This document shows, piece after piece, positions 29,701-38,516 of a DNA stretch of 64,000 nucleotides (position 1 is its first letter; each line of letters opens with the position of its first letter). The position numbers and the translations under genes were made by a program. The stretch lies in contig NC_011894.1 in the NCBI RefSeq assembly GCF_000022085.1, forward strand, positions 4,455,001-4,519,000, given 5' to 3'. This stretch comes from Methylobacterium nodulans ORS 2060 (GTDB taxonomy: Bacteria; Pseudomonadota; Alphaproteobacteria; Rhizobiales; Beijerinckiaceae). The notes beneath the pieces are model-generated. The model was not told the origin of the DNA, made no database searches, and was given only the letters and a program-made list of their open reading frames with translations.

Positions 29701-31029
29701 ATGCCTCCTCGCTTCTCGCCGCGATGGCCGCACGCGCTCGCCTCCCTGCTGTGGCTCCTTCTCGTCCTCGTCCGGCCGGCCGAGGCGCAGCTGAACCTGC
29801 GCGTGGGGCCGGGCGGCTCCTTCCAGCCGATGCCGATCGCGGTGGCCGACTTCTCCGGCGATCCGTCCCTGGCGCCGCTCGTCGCCGGCATCGTCACCAG
29901 CAACCTGAAGCGCTCAGGGTACTTCGTGCCGATCGAGAAGGCGCGCTTCCCCGAGACCCCGAACTTCGACGCGGCGCCCCGCTTCGCGGCCTGGAAGGAG
30001 GCGGGCGCCCAGGGGCTCGTCACCGGCCGGGTCAGCCGCGACGCCTCGGGCGGGATCAAGGCCGAGTTCCGTCTCTGGGACGTGCTCGCCGGCCAGCAGA
30101 TGATCGGCCAGCAATATGCGGGCAGCGCCGCGAATGCGCGCCGCATGGGCCACCTGATCTCGGACGCGGTCTACACCAAGATCACCGGCATCGGCGGCTT
30201 CTTCGACACCCGCATCGCCTTCGTGGACGAATCCGGCTCGAAGGAGCGCCGCCGCAAGCGCCTCGCCATCATGGACCAGGACGGCGCGAATGTGCGCTAC
30301 CTGACGAGCGGCGAGGCCGCCGTGGTGGCGCCGCGCTACTCGCCCGCCACCCAGGACATCACCTACATGTCCCAGATCACCGGCCAGCAGCCGCGGGTGC
30401 AGGTGATCAACCTGGAGACCGGCGCCCGGCAGGTGATCCCCACCAAGGCCGAGATGAGCACGAGTCCGCGCTTCTCGCCGGACGGCCGCCGGCTCGTGAT
30501 GAGCGACCAGGATGGCGGCAATGCCAGCATCTACGTGATGGATCTCGCCTCCAAGGCGCAGACCCGCGTCACCAACGCCAACGCCATCGACACCTCGCCC
30601 TCCTTCTCGCCGGACGGGCGCGAGATCGTCTTCGAATCCGACCGCGGCGGCCAGCAGCAGATCTATGTGATGGGCGCCGACGGCTCGAACCCGCGGCGCA
30701 TCTCCTTCGGCGAGGGCTCGGCCTCGCAGCCGGCCTGGTCGCCGCGGGGCGACTACATCGCCTTCACTCGGCAGCGGAAGGGCTCCTTCGCCATCTGCAT
30801 CATGAAGCCCGACGGTTCCGGCGAGCGGGTGCTCACGGAAGGTTTTCACAATGAGGGCCCGACCTGGGCGCCGAACGGCCAGTACGTGCTGTTCTTCCGC
30901 GATCCCGGGGGACAGGCCGGCGGCAAGCTCTACATGGTCGACATCACCGGCCGGGTGGAGCAGCCGGTGCCGACGCCCTCCTACGCCTCCGACCCGAGCT
31001 GGTCGCCGTTGATCGACCCGCAGCGCTGA
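29701..31029 (+). CDS. tolB: TolB, Tol-Pal periplasmic beta-propeller
   Basis: A 442-residue periplasmic protein starting at ATG 29701. The signal peptide is LASLLWLLLVLVRPAEAQ, cleavage near residue 29. The N-terminal alpha/beta domain (IAVADFSGDPSLAPLVAGIV) is followed by the six-bladed propeller with repeated SPDG units (for example FSPDGRRLVMSDQDGG, FSPDGREIVFESDRGG). TolB binds Pal and the TolA C-terminal domain. pal and cpoB, which usually follow it, are absent; the next gene region is a repeat and a toxin-antitoxin pair. Confidence 0.95.
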   Translation: MPPRFSPRWPHALASLLWLLLVLVRPAEAQLNLRVGPGGSFQPMPIAVADFSGDPSLAPLVAGIVTSNLKRSGYFVPIEKARFPETPNFDAAPRFAAWKEAGAQGLVTGRVSRDASGGIKAEFRLWDVLAGQQMIGQQYAGSAANARRMGHLISDAVYTKITGIGGFFDTRIAFVDESGSKERRRKRLAIMDQDGANVRYLTSGEAAVVAPRYSPATQDITYMSQITGQQPRVQVINLETGARQVIPTKAEMSTSPRFSPDGRRLVMSDQDGGNASIYVMDLASKAQTRVTNANAIDTSPSFSPDGREIVFESDRGGQQQIYVMGADGSNPRRISFGEGSASQPAWSPRGDYIAFTRQRKGSFAICIMKPDGSGERVLTEGFHNEGPTWAPNGQYVLFFRDPGGQAGGKLYMVDITGRVEQPVPTPSYASDPSWSPLIDPQR

Positions 31030-31047
31030 TCCCGCGCGGCGGCTGGC

Positions 31048-31165
31048 CTCCTCTCGCCCGCTCTCCCTGTCCCGGGCGCATGCAGCGTCAGCGGAATGCG
31101 ACCCGGGACCAAGCACGAGACGTCGCGAAGCGACCGCTTTTCACCCGCGGCGCTGGAAGTCATCG
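31048..31165 (+). repeat. dispersed extragenic repeat family 1, copy 3 (shorter)
   Basis: Shares the 5' two-thirds of the family, including the stem-loop (31071-31107) with a third base variant in its loop, and ends where the antitoxin gene begins. It lies 18 bp after tolB. The 3' part present in copies 1 and 2 is missing. Confidence 0.85.
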
Positions 31166-31519
31166 GCTTACCCCAAGAGCCCGGACCCCAAGAGCCCGGA
31201 ACGCTGCTTCCGGCTCCCGTGCAACGATCGTCAGCAGGGAGCGAGCGGCGGGATCAGGCTGTTTTCGGCCCTGCTCCCAATTGCGGATGGTGGCGACAGG
31301 GACGCCGAGGGCCTGCGCGAACACGGTCTGCGTCATGTTCAGCCGCTCCCGGATGGTCGTGACCGAGAGAACGGGGCGGTAGCCGGTCGGCTCTGCGTCC
31401 GGGTTCTGCCCATCTTCGATCATATGGCGACGAATATCCTTCTCCGTCGTCGCTTCAATCTTGGCCTGGTCGATTGCAGGGCGGTTGGTCTTCAGCTGTT
31501 CGAGAGAAATGCGAGCCAT
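31160..31519 (-). CDS. HTH antitoxin of a BrnT-type toxin-antitoxin module
   Basis: A 119-residue protein from ATG 31519. The N-terminal segment KDIRRHMIEDGQNPD resembles BrnA-type antitoxin contact regions. The C-terminal half is an Xre/HigA-like helix-turn-helix, IRERLNMTQTVFAQALGVPVATIRNWEQGRKQPDPAARSLL. It should bind and neutralise the BrnT protein and repress the operon. The start lies 28 bp inside the toxin gene, an overlap that suggests translational coupling. The order toxin then antitoxin is that of brnTA. Confidence 0.85.
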   Translation of the reverse strand: MARISLEQLKTNRPAIDQAKIEATTEKDIRRHMIEDGQNPDAEPTGYRPVLSVTTIRERLNMTQTVFAQALGVPVATIRNWEQGRKQPDPAARSLLTIVAREPEAAFRALGVRALGVSR

Positions 31520-31770
31520 AGCCTGCGCTCCTTCCTGTCGGCGCGGCGAGCGGAGATAATCCACCTGACCTCTTCGCGGTCTGTATAGGTGACGTGGTAG
31601 ACAACTCCGTCGATCTCACCGAGCGCGTTGACGCGAACTTCGCCGCAATCCGCTCTGCCATCCACCTTGGCGAGGACAGGGCCGAGGAACACGAGGGCAG
31701 CGCAGTCAAAGCCGAACCCGCGCTCTGCGAGGTTCTTGTCCGACTTCGCGGGATGCCAATCGAGGTCCAT
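31492..31770 (-). CDS. brnT: BrnT-family toxin (DUF497)
   Basis: A 92-residue RelE-fold ribonuclease toxin. ATG 31770 gives MDLDWHPAKSDKNLAERGFGF (W-(D/H)-x-x-K-x-x-x-N family signature), then RVNALGEIDGVVYHVTYTDRE (usual R-x-x-x-(G)-x-(i)-x-G-(r)-x-x-x-V-x-(y)T form) and WIISARRADRKERRL (R-x-IS-x-R-x-A-x-x-(k)-E-R). Arg and Lys of the last motif are the expected catalytic residues. The gene directly precedes the antitoxin gene. An upstream alternative ATG at 31803 adds 11 residues. Toxins of this family arrest growth by cutting RNA. Confidence 0.9.
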   Translation of the reverse strand: MDLDWHPAKSDKNLAERGFGFDCAALVFLGPVLAKVDGRADCGEVRVNALGEIDGVVYHVTYTDREEVRWIISARRADRKERRLWLAFLSNS

Positions 31771-32168
31771 GCCGTATATGCGCCCAGGGCGCACATACGG
31801 CAAGGGTCATGGAGGGGGAAAGCAGGATGCGCCCGCGACCGAAGCCGCGAAGGCGCAAGACTGCGGACGCCGCCTGAAAATAGAGAGCGGGGCGGCTTCC
31901 GCGCCTGTCGGTTGTCGATTCGGATACAGCCCGGCGGCGCCTCGGCGCGCCGCTGCCCCCCTGCGCCGGGGATCATCGGGTGCTCTGTCGGATTCAGCGA
32001 TAGTTAACCACGCACTGCTAGTACGGAAGCAGCCGAAATTGGCACTTCCTGGAGTAACGGACCGATCCGAGGCGGCGTGAGCTTGCGTCTCGCCAGCATC
32101 TCTTGGCGCGTGCATAGCAACGATCGACCGGTCGCCGTACGGGAAGCGCGTATCCGAGTAGCGTCCCG
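31771..32168. other. divergent intergenic region of toxin-antitoxin and DUF2778 genes
   Basis: 398 bp between brnT (minus) and the DUF2778 gene (plus). It must hold both promoters; a less GC-rich stretch near 31996-32060 (gatagttaaccacgcactgc) is the likely plus-strand promoter zone. Very short frames (for example a 16-codon Arg-rich one) were seen but none is convincing. Confidence 0.45.
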
Positions 32169-33266
32169 ATGGTCCAGCGCGCGTATTCCTCCGATCGCAC
32201 GACCCGCCACGGTCGGACGACCCTTCGTCTGCGCTGGCCCGCCCCCCGCCGAGGATTGATCCGCAGCCTCCTGGTGGCCGGAGGAGCGGTCTGGCTCGGA
32301 CTCGCGAGCCAGCAGGAGCGCGGTCCCGAGGACCCAGGTCCGGCGCACTTGGCCTCCGATGCTCCCGCACCCGTGGCGCCCACGCCCGTGCCGGCTCCCG
32401 TCGCCGTGCCGGCGCCCCGTCAGGCCTGGCTGCTCGATCCGAACCCGATGCTCGATCCGGCCCTGCTCACGTGGCGTCAGGCGTCCCTCGACACCGCGAA
32501 CGGCTTTGCCGCCGCAAAGCCCGCCGAGTCGCCCGTGCCGGAGACGCAGGCCGAGTCGGCGCCGTCCGCCCCGTCCCAGCCCTCGCTCGCGCCCGATGCG
32601 CGGCTCGTCCTCCAGGCCGTGCCGCTGCCGGTGCCGCGTCCGGCCGAGTTCCGCACGCCGCGGATGGCGGCGACCCCGCGCTTCGCCGAGCGGCTCACGC
32701 CGCGCCGGTCCCGCTCCCAGAGCACCGCCGCCGCCATGGCGGATACAAGGTCCTTCTTCGAGAAGCTGTTCGGCGGCCCGCCATCCCCGTCGGAGCCGGC
32801 CCTCGCCTATGCCTCGGTCGGCGGCGGCAGCCTCGACGAGACCCCGCGCCAGCCGCTCAGCCCGTCCCCGTTCCGCCCGGTCGAGGCGGCCACCGCCGTC
32901 TACGACATCAGCGCCGGCACCGTGACCCTGCCGAACGGCGAGCGGCTGGAGGCCCATTCCGGCCTCGGCCCGCACATGGACGATCCGCGCTACGTGCACC
33001 TACGCATGCGCGGCGCCACGCCGCCCGGCACCTACATCCTGACCGAGCGCGAGGCGCTCTTCCACGGCGTGCGGGCGATCCGGCTCAACCCGGTGGGCGG
33101 CAGCGGCGCCATCTACGGCCGCACGGGCCTCCTGGCGCATACCTACATGCTCGGGCCGAGCGGGGCCTCGAACGGCTGCGTCTCCTTCAAGGACTACAAC
33201 CGCTTCTTGCAGGCCTTCCTGCGCGGAGAGGTCCAGCGCCTCGTCGTCGTCGCCGGGCGCGGCTAG
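32169..33266 (+). CDS. DUF2778 (Tlde1-like L,D-transpeptidase fold) exported protein
   Basis: A 365-residue protein. A membrane anchor or signal (IRSLLVAGGAVWLGLAS, about 36-52) is followed by a long Pro/Ala/Arg-rich linker. The C-terminal DUF2778 domain (about 245-365) has TVTLPNGERLEAHSG, LRMRGATPPGTY, AIRLNPVGGSGAIYGRTGLLAH and SNGCVSFKDYNRFLQAF. The His and the Cys in SNGCVS are the expected catalytic pair, as in L,D-transpeptidases and Tlde1 peptidoglycan toxins. A housekeeping cell wall or envelope role is more likely than an effector role, since no secretion genes are near. Confidence 0.85.
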   Translation: MVQRAYSSDRTTRHGRTTLRLRWPAPRRGLIRSLLVAGGAVWLGLASQQERGPEDPGPAHLASDAPAPVAPTPVPAPVAVPAPRQAWLLDPNPMLDPALLTWRQASLDTANGFAAAKPAESPVPETQAESAPSAPSQPSLAPDARLVLQAVPLPVPRPAEFRTPRMAATPRFAERLTPRRSRSQSTAAAMADTRSFFEKLFGGPPSPSEPALAYASVGGGSLDETPRQPLSPSPFRPVEAATAVYDISAGTVTLPNGERLEAHSGLGPHMDDPRYVHLRMRGATPPGTYILTEREALFHGVRAIRLNPVGGSGAIYGRTGLLAHTYMLGPSGASNGCVSFKDYNRFLQAFLRGEVQRLVVVAGRG

Positions 33267-33448
33267 AGCGGTGCCCGACCCGGCCGGGTCGGATCACGGC
33301 TCTCAAGTCTTGCTGTCACGCGCTCCCTTGCGCCGAACCGGCACCACTGCGGCGGGGTGCGCTCTCGCGGCGCGATCGCCCATTGCCCGAAGGTCTGCGG
33401 CACCCTGCCGCGGGAGCTTTCGCTTGTATCGTTGCCCTGCGCCGCGAG

Positions 33449-33468
33449 ACTGAACCCGTGAGTTCAGT
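33449..33468. promoter_or_regulatory. TetR operator in front of the efflux operon
   Basis: Perfect inverted repeat ACTGAAC-CCGTGA-GTTCAGT, 9 bp before the chosen start of the TetR gene. TetR-type regulators of RND pumps often bind such 7-bp arm sites; the position right before the gene indicates autorepression of the whole operon. Confidence 0.75.
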
Positions 33469-33477
33469 TGTGTGCGT

Positions 33478-34101
33478 ATGAGCCAACTCGTCCGTCCTCT
33501 CGATCCGGACCGCAGCCGCCGCATCCTGGAGGCCGGGATGCGGCTGTTCTCGGGCATGCCCTATGCGGACGTGCACATGGAGGCGGTCGCCGCCGCGGCA
33601 GGCGTCGCCAAGCCGACGCTCTACCGCTACTTCCCGACCAAGGAGGCCCTGTTCATCGCGGGGCTGGCCTGGACGCTCGCGGAGCTGCGCGAGGCGATCG
33701 GGGCCACCCGGACGACCGGCGGCGACGAGGCCCGGCGCCTCGAAGTCGCGGTGGGGCTGGTGCTGGAGCGGATCGGGCGGCTCTCGCCGGCGCTCCACGC
33801 CATCGAGAGCCGCAGCAGCGATCTCGGCGAGAAGAGCCGGCGGGTCCTGCGCGAGGGATTCGACGGCCTGCGCGACGCGCTGGCGGCGCTCCTGCGCGAC
33901 GGGGTGGCGGCCGGGCGCTTCGATGTCCCCGACGTGGATCTGGCCGTGATGATGGTGCTGGGCGGCATCCGCATGGCCGCCCACGGCACCGGCCGGGAGG
34001 CGCCGTCGCCCACCGCGGTCGCCGCCTTCTTCCTCAACGGCCTGCGGGCCGGCGCGGCGGTGCCGCTTCCGGCCGTCCGGCGCCTCGGAGCCCTCGCATG
34101 A
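33478..34101 (+). CDS. TetR-family regulator of the efflux operon
   Basis: A 207-residue repressor-type protein from ATG 33478 (a GTG at 33472 is also possible). The N-terminal HTH is RILEAGMRLFSGMPYADVHMEAVAAAAGVAKPTLYRYFPTKEALF (about 17-61), with the usual LYRYFPTKE recognition part. The C-terminal helical domain would bind an inducer. The stop overlaps the adaptor ATG by 4 bp, so regulator, adaptor and pump are one operon. A perfect inverted repeat in front of it is the likely operator. Confidence 0.92.
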   Translation: MSQLVRPLDPDRSRRILEAGMRLFSGMPYADVHMEAVAAAAGVAKPTLYRYFPTKEALFIAGLAWTLAELREAIGATRTTGGDEARRLEVAVGLVLERIGRLSPALHAIESRSSDLGEKSRRVLREGFDGLRDALAALLRDGVAAGRFDVPDVDLAVMMVLGGIRMAAHGTGREAPSPTAVAAFFLNGLRAGAAVPLPAVRRLGALA

Positions 34102-35348
34102 CCCGCCTCCTGCTCCTCCTCGTGGCGGCCCTCGGCACGGGGGCGGGCGTGATGGTCTACCGCCATGGGGGTGATTCCCGCGCCGCCTGGGAGACGACCC
34201 GCTCGGCCCTGCCGCCGTCCCTCGCGCAGCACCTGCCGCTCGCCTTCACGCCGCCGCCGCCCAAGGCGCCTGCGGCGCCGCCGCGGGTGACGGTCGGCAC
34301 CGTGGCGGCGGGCAGCGTGGATCTGCCGCTCACCCGCACGGCCGTCGGCTGGATCGAGCCCATCGCCACCGTGGTGGTGCGGCCCCGCATCGACGGCGTC
34401 ATCACGGAACAGCTCGCCCGCGACGGGCAGATGGTGAAGGCGGGCGAGGTGCTCTACCGCCTCGACGACCGCGAGCTGCGGGCCCAGATCGCCCGCAACG
34501 AGGCGGCGCTCGCCCGCGACGAGGCCACCCGCACGCGCACCCAGAACGACATGCGCCGCGTCGGCGAGCTCCTGTCGCGCAACTCCGCCTCGCAGGCGCA
34601 GTTCGACCTCGCCGCCGCGGAGGCGAAGGTCGCCGCCGCCAATGTGGAGGCCGCCAAGGCAGCCCTCGACGCCGACCGGGTGCGGCTCGACTACACCACG
34701 ATCCGCGCGCCCATCGCGGGCCGGCTCGGCACGGTCCGGGTCACGGCAGGCAACCTCGTGAAGGGCAACGAATCGGCCGGCACCGGCCTCGTCACCATCA
34801 CGCAGATGAAGCCCCTGCGCGCGACCTTCTCGCTGCCCGAGCGCGAGCTCGACCGCCTGCGGGAGGCCCTCGCCCGGCCGCAGACCGCGCCGGTGCGGGT
34901 CTTTTCCAGCGGCAGCGACGCGGTGCTCGCCACCGGGCGGCTCTCCTTCGTGGATTCGAGCGTCGATCAGGCCTCCGGCACAGTGACCGCCTGGGCGCTC
35001 TTCCCCAATGAGGACGAGCGGCTCTGGCCGGGCCAGTACGTGCGGGTCGAGATCGATCTCGGCCGCCGCCCGAACACCGTCACGGTGCCGCAGGTCGCGG
35101 TGCAGCCCGGCCAGGACGGCAGCTATGCCTGGGTGGTGCGCCCGGACGGCATCATCGAGCGGCGGGCCGTCGAGGTGCTCTCGGCCGCGGGCGGCGTCGC
35201 GGCGCTCACCCGCGGGGTGAGGGCGGGCGAGCGCGTCGTGGTCGAGGGGCAGGCGCGGGCGCGCGAGGGCCTCGCCGTCGTTGAGCGCCCGCAGGACGTC
35301 CCGCCCGACGCGCAGGCGGCGGCAGGCCAGCGGACCCGGATCGAGTAG
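34098..35348 (+). CDS. RND efflux periplasmic adaptor subunit
   Basis: A 416-residue membrane fusion protein. An N-terminal signal/anchor (LLLLLVAALGTGAGVMVY) is followed by a Pro-rich stretch. The lipoyl-like half PRIDGVITEQLARDGQMVKAGEVLYRLDD comes before a coiled-coil hairpin (about 130-205) with RVGELLSRNSASQAQFDLA. The second lipoyl part IRAPIAGRLGTVRVTAGNLV, the beta-barrel, and VTVPQVAVQPGQDGSYAWVV complete the fold. It links the pump to an outer membrane channel. No TolC-like gene is present, so a channel from elsewhere must be shared. Confidence 0.93.
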   Translation: MTRLLLLLVAALGTGAGVMVYRHGGDSRAAWETTRSALPPSLAQHLPLAFTPPPPKAPAAPPRVTVGTVAAGSVDLPLTRTAVGWIEPIATVVVRPRIDGVITEQLARDGQMVKAGEVLYRLDDRELRAQIARNEAALARDEATRTRTQNDMRRVGELLSRNSASQAQFDLAAAEAKVAAANVEAAKAALDADRVRLDYTTIRAPIAGRLGTVRVTAGNLVKGNESAGTGLVTITQMKPLRATFSLPERELDRLREALARPQTAPVRVFSSGSDAVLATGRLSFVDSSVDQASGTVTAWALFPNEDERLWPGQYVRVEIDLGRRPNTVTVPQVAVQPGQDGSYAWVVRPDGIIERRAVEVLSAAGGVAALTRGVRAGERVVVEGQARAREGLAVVERPQDVPPDAQAAAGQRTRIE

Positions 35349-35360
35349 GGGCTTTGAGGC

Positions 35361-38300
35361 GTGAACATCTCGGCCCCCTTCATCCGCCGGCCGGTCGCCA
35401 CGATCCTGCTGTCGCTGGCGCTCACCCTGTCGGGGCTGTTCGCCTACCGGCTCCTGCCGGTCGCGGCGCTCCCGACCGTCGATTTCCCGACCATCTCGGT
35501 CACGGCGCAACTGCCCGGCGCCTCGCCGGAATCCATGGCGGCCTCGGTGGCGACGCCGCTCATCAAGGAATTCTCCACGATCCCGGCCATCGCCACGATC
35601 TCGGCGACCAACTACCAGGGCTTCACCTCGATCACGATCGAGTTCGAGCTGTCGCGCAACATCGATCAGGCGGCGGCCGACGTGCAGGCGGCGATCACCC
35701 GCACCCTGCGGCGTCTGCCGGTCGAACTCACCATCCCGCCGAGCTTCCGCAAGCTCAACCCGGCGGATGCGCCGGTGATCCTGCTCGCCGTGTCGAGCGA
35801 CACCACGCCGCTGCCGACCCTCGACGCCTTCGCCCAGACAGTGATCTCACCTTCGCTCTCGACCATCACGGGCGTCGGGCAGGTGCTGGTCTATGGCAGC
35901 CAGAAATTCGCGGTGCGGATCCAGTTCGATCCGAACGTGCTCGCCGCCCGCGGCATCGGCGTCGACGAGGTCCAGGCGGCGATCTCGAACGCCAACACCT
36001 CGACGCCGGTCGGCGTGGTCGAGGGGCGGGGCCAGAACCTCACCATCCAGACCAACACCCAGCTGATGAACGCGGATGCCTTCCGCGACATCATCGTGGC
36101 AGTGAGGAACGGCCGCCCGGTCCGGCTCGGCGAGGTCGCCCGCGTCATCGACTCGGTCGAGAACGCCCGCATCGCCTCCTGGAAGGACGGCCGGCGCGCC
36201 CTCGTGCTGGCGGTGCAGCGCCAGCCCGACGCCAACACCGTCGAGGTGGTCGACCGCGTCCGCGCCATGCTGCCGAAATTCCAGGAGCAGCTCGGCGGCG
36301 GGGGCACGATCAGCGTCGTCAACGACCGCTCGGTCTCGATCCGCGAGGCGGTGCACGACGTGCAGTTCACGCTGCTGCTCACGATCGGGCTCGTCGTGGT
36401 GGTGATCTACCTGTTCCTCGGCCGGCTCGCCGCGACGCTGATCCCCTCGATCGCGGTGCCGATCTCGATCATCGCCACTTTCGGGGCGATGTACCTGCTC
36501 GGCTTCTCGATCGACAACATCTCGCTGCTCGGCCTGACGCTGGCGGTCGGCCTGGTCGTCGACGACGCCATCGTCATGCTGGAGAACATCGTCCGGCACG
36601 TGGAGGAGGGCATGAAGCCCTTCGAGGCTGCGCTCAAGGGGGCGGGCGAGATCGGCTTCACCATCCTGTCGATCACCATCTCGCTGATCGCGGTGTTCAT
36701 CCCGGTCCTGCTGATGGGCGGGGTGGTGGGCCGCATCTTCAACGAATTCGCCATCGTGGTGACGATCGCCATCGTCGCCTCGGCGGTGATCTCGTTGACC
36801 CTCACGCCGATGCTGGCCGCCCGGTTGCCGGCGGGGGCCGCAGGCCACGGGACGAACAAGAACCTGTTCGAGCGCGGCTTCGCGCGCCTGCAGCGCGGCT
36901 ACGAGCGCGGGGTCGATCTCTGCCTGCGCCATCCCTTCGCGGTGCTGCTGGTGTTCCTCGGCTCGGTGGGGCTCACCGCCGCCATGTTCGCGGCGATCCC
37001 CAAGGGCTTCTTCCCGTCCGAGGATATCGGGCAACTGCAGATCGCCACGGAGGCGCGCCAGGACATCTCCTTCGATGCGGTCGCCTCCCTCCAGCACGAG
37101 GCCGAGACGGTGCTGGCCCGCAACCCGGCGGTCGCCCATGTGGTCAACCGGGCCGGCTCGAACGGCTTCACCGGCACGCTCAACCAGGGCTCGTTCTTCG
37201 TGGAGCTCAAGGACCGCAGCGAGCGGCCGCCCCTCCAGACGACCATCGCCGAGCTGCGCCGCGACCTCGGCGAGGTGCCCGGCCTTGCGGCCTTCATCAC
37301 GCCGGTTCAGAACCTGCGGCTCGGCGGCCGCCAGTCGAAGTCGCAGTACCAGTACGTGGTGCAGGGCCTCGACCGGGCGGAGCTGGAGCGCTGGTCCCTC
37401 AAGCTCACCGATGCCATGGCGCAGGACCGCGCCACCTTCGCGGGCGTGACCAACGACCTGCAGAACGCCGCCCTGCAGGCCAGGATCACGGTCGACACGG
37501 ACAAGGCGCAGGCGCTCGGCATCAGCTCCGACCAGATCCGCCAGACGCTCTATACCGGCTTCGGCACCCGCCAGATCTCGACCATCTACGGCACCGCCGA
37601 CAGCTATCAAGTCATCACCGAGTTCGATCCGCGGCTGCAATGGACGGCCGACCGGCTCGACGACGTGCGGCTGCGCGCGTCGAGCGGCAAGCTGGTGCCG
37701 CTCTCGGCCTTCGCCACCATCACGCGCGAACCCGGCCCGCTCTCGATCAACCAGCTCGGCCTGCTGCCGGCGGTGACGATCTCGTTCGACGTGCCGCCCG
37801 GCGTCGCCCTGGGGCAGGCGGTCGACCGCGTCGCCGCGATCAAGCAGTCGCTCGGCCTGCCCGGCACGCTCACCACCACCTTCGCGGGCACCGCGCAGGT
37901 GTTCCAGGATGCGCTCGCCAATCAGGGCCTGCTGCTCGCCGCCGCGGTGCTGACGATCTACCTCGTGCTCGGCATCCTGTACGAGAGCTTCATCCATCCG
38001 CTCACGATCCTCACGGGCCTCCCGGCGGCGGCCGTGGGGGCGCTGGGGGCCCTCCAGCTGCTCGGGATGGACCTCTCGGTCATCGCGATCATCGGCGTGC
38101 TGATGCTGATCGGCATCGTGAAGAAGAACGCCATCATGATGATCGACGTGGCGCTGGTGCTCCAGCGCGAGCAGGGCTGGACGCCCGCCACCGCGATCCG
38201 CGAGGCCTGTCTCCTGCGCTTCCGTCCGATCATGATGACGACGGCCGCCGCCGTGATGGGGACGCTGCCGATCGCCATCGGCCATGGGGCGAGCGCCGAA

Positions 38301-38477
38301 CTGCGCCAGCCGCTGGGCGTCGCCGTGGTGGGCGGGCTGCTCGTCTCGCAGCTTCTCACGCTGTTCATCACGCCGGTCCTGTATCTCTACATGGACCGGC
38401 TCGCCGCCGGCACGACCCGGCTCCTGCTCAGGCTGCGGCGCGGGCGCCTGCCGGCTGCCAGGGCTCCGGCGGAGTAG
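35361..38477 (+). CDS. RND multidrug efflux transporter (AcrB/MdtC-like permease)
   Basis: A 1038-residue inner membrane pump from GTG 35361, 12 bp after the adaptor. It begins MNISAPFIRRPVATILLSLAL, typical of the HAE1 family. Twelve membrane helices can be followed in two homologous halves. The proton relay lies in GLTLAVGLVVDDAIVMLENIVRH (two Asp, LAVGLVVDDAI) and the second-half partner is IGIVKKNAIMMIDVAL. Trimeric proton-driven export of drugs or lipophilic compounds is expected. The MdtC/MuxC-like beginning (FIRRPVATxLL) suggests this pump may work without a second permease. Confidence 0.93.
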   Translation: MNISAPFIRRPVATILLSLALTLSGLFAYRLLPVAALPTVDFPTISVTAQLPGASPESMAASVATPLIKEFSTIPAIATISATNYQGFTSITIEFELSRNIDQAAADVQAAITRTLRRLPVELTIPPSFRKLNPADAPVILLAVSSDTTPLPTLDAFAQTVISPSLSTITGVGQVLVYGSQKFAVRIQFDPNVLAARGIGVDEVQAAISNANTSTPVGVVEGRGQNLTIQTNTQLMNADAFRDIIVAVRNGRPVRLGEVARVIDSVENARIASWKDGRRALVLAVQRQPDANTVEVVDRVRAMLPKFQEQLGGGGTISVVNDRSVSIREAVHDVQFTLLLTIGLVVVVIYLFLGRLAATLIPSIAVPISIIATFGAMYLLGFSIDNISLLGLTLAVGLVVDDAIVMLENIVRHVEEGMKPFEAALKGAGEIGFTILSITISLIAVFIPVLLMGGVVGRIFNEFAIVVTIAIVASAVISLTLTPMLAARLPAGAAGHGTNKNLFERGFARLQRGYERGVDLCLRHPFAVLLVFLGSVGLTAAMFAAIPKGFFPSEDIGQLQIATEARQDISFDAVASLQHEAETVLARNPAVAHVVNRAGSNGFTGTLNQGSFFVELKDRSERPPLQTTIAELRRDLGEVPGLAAFITPVQNLRLGGRQSKSQYQYVVQGLDRAELERWSLKLTDAMAQDRATFAGVTNDLQNAALQARITVDTDKAQALGISSDQIRQTLYTGFGTRQISTIYGTADSYQVITEFDPRLQWTADRLDDVRLRASSGKLVPLSAFATITREPGPLSINQLGLLPAVTISFDVPPGVALGQAVDRVAAIKQSLGLPGTLTTTFAGTAQVFQDALANQGLLLAAAVLTIYLVLGILYESFIHPLTILTGLPAAAVGALGALQLLGMDLSVIAIIGVLMLIGIVKKNAIMMIDVALVLQREQGWTPATAIREACLLRFRPIMMTTAAAVMGTLPIAIGHGASAELRQPLGVAVVGGLLVSQLLTLFITPVLYLYMDRLAAGTTRLLLRLRRGRLPAARAPAE

Positions 38478-38516
38478 CCCGTAACGGTCAACCCCTCGGT
38501 GTTCCTCCCCTCGACG

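Noticed and set aside
32169..33266. DUF2778 protein as a type VI effector with immunity gene
   Set aside because: No secretion-system gene or cognate immunity gene is adjacent; the protein has its own N-terminal anchor, so a housekeeping role fits better.
35847..38285. Long minus-strand frame opposite the RND pump
   Set aside because: Composition is typical of antisense of a membrane protein (Arg, His, Gln, Asp runs); the plus-strand pump is intact.
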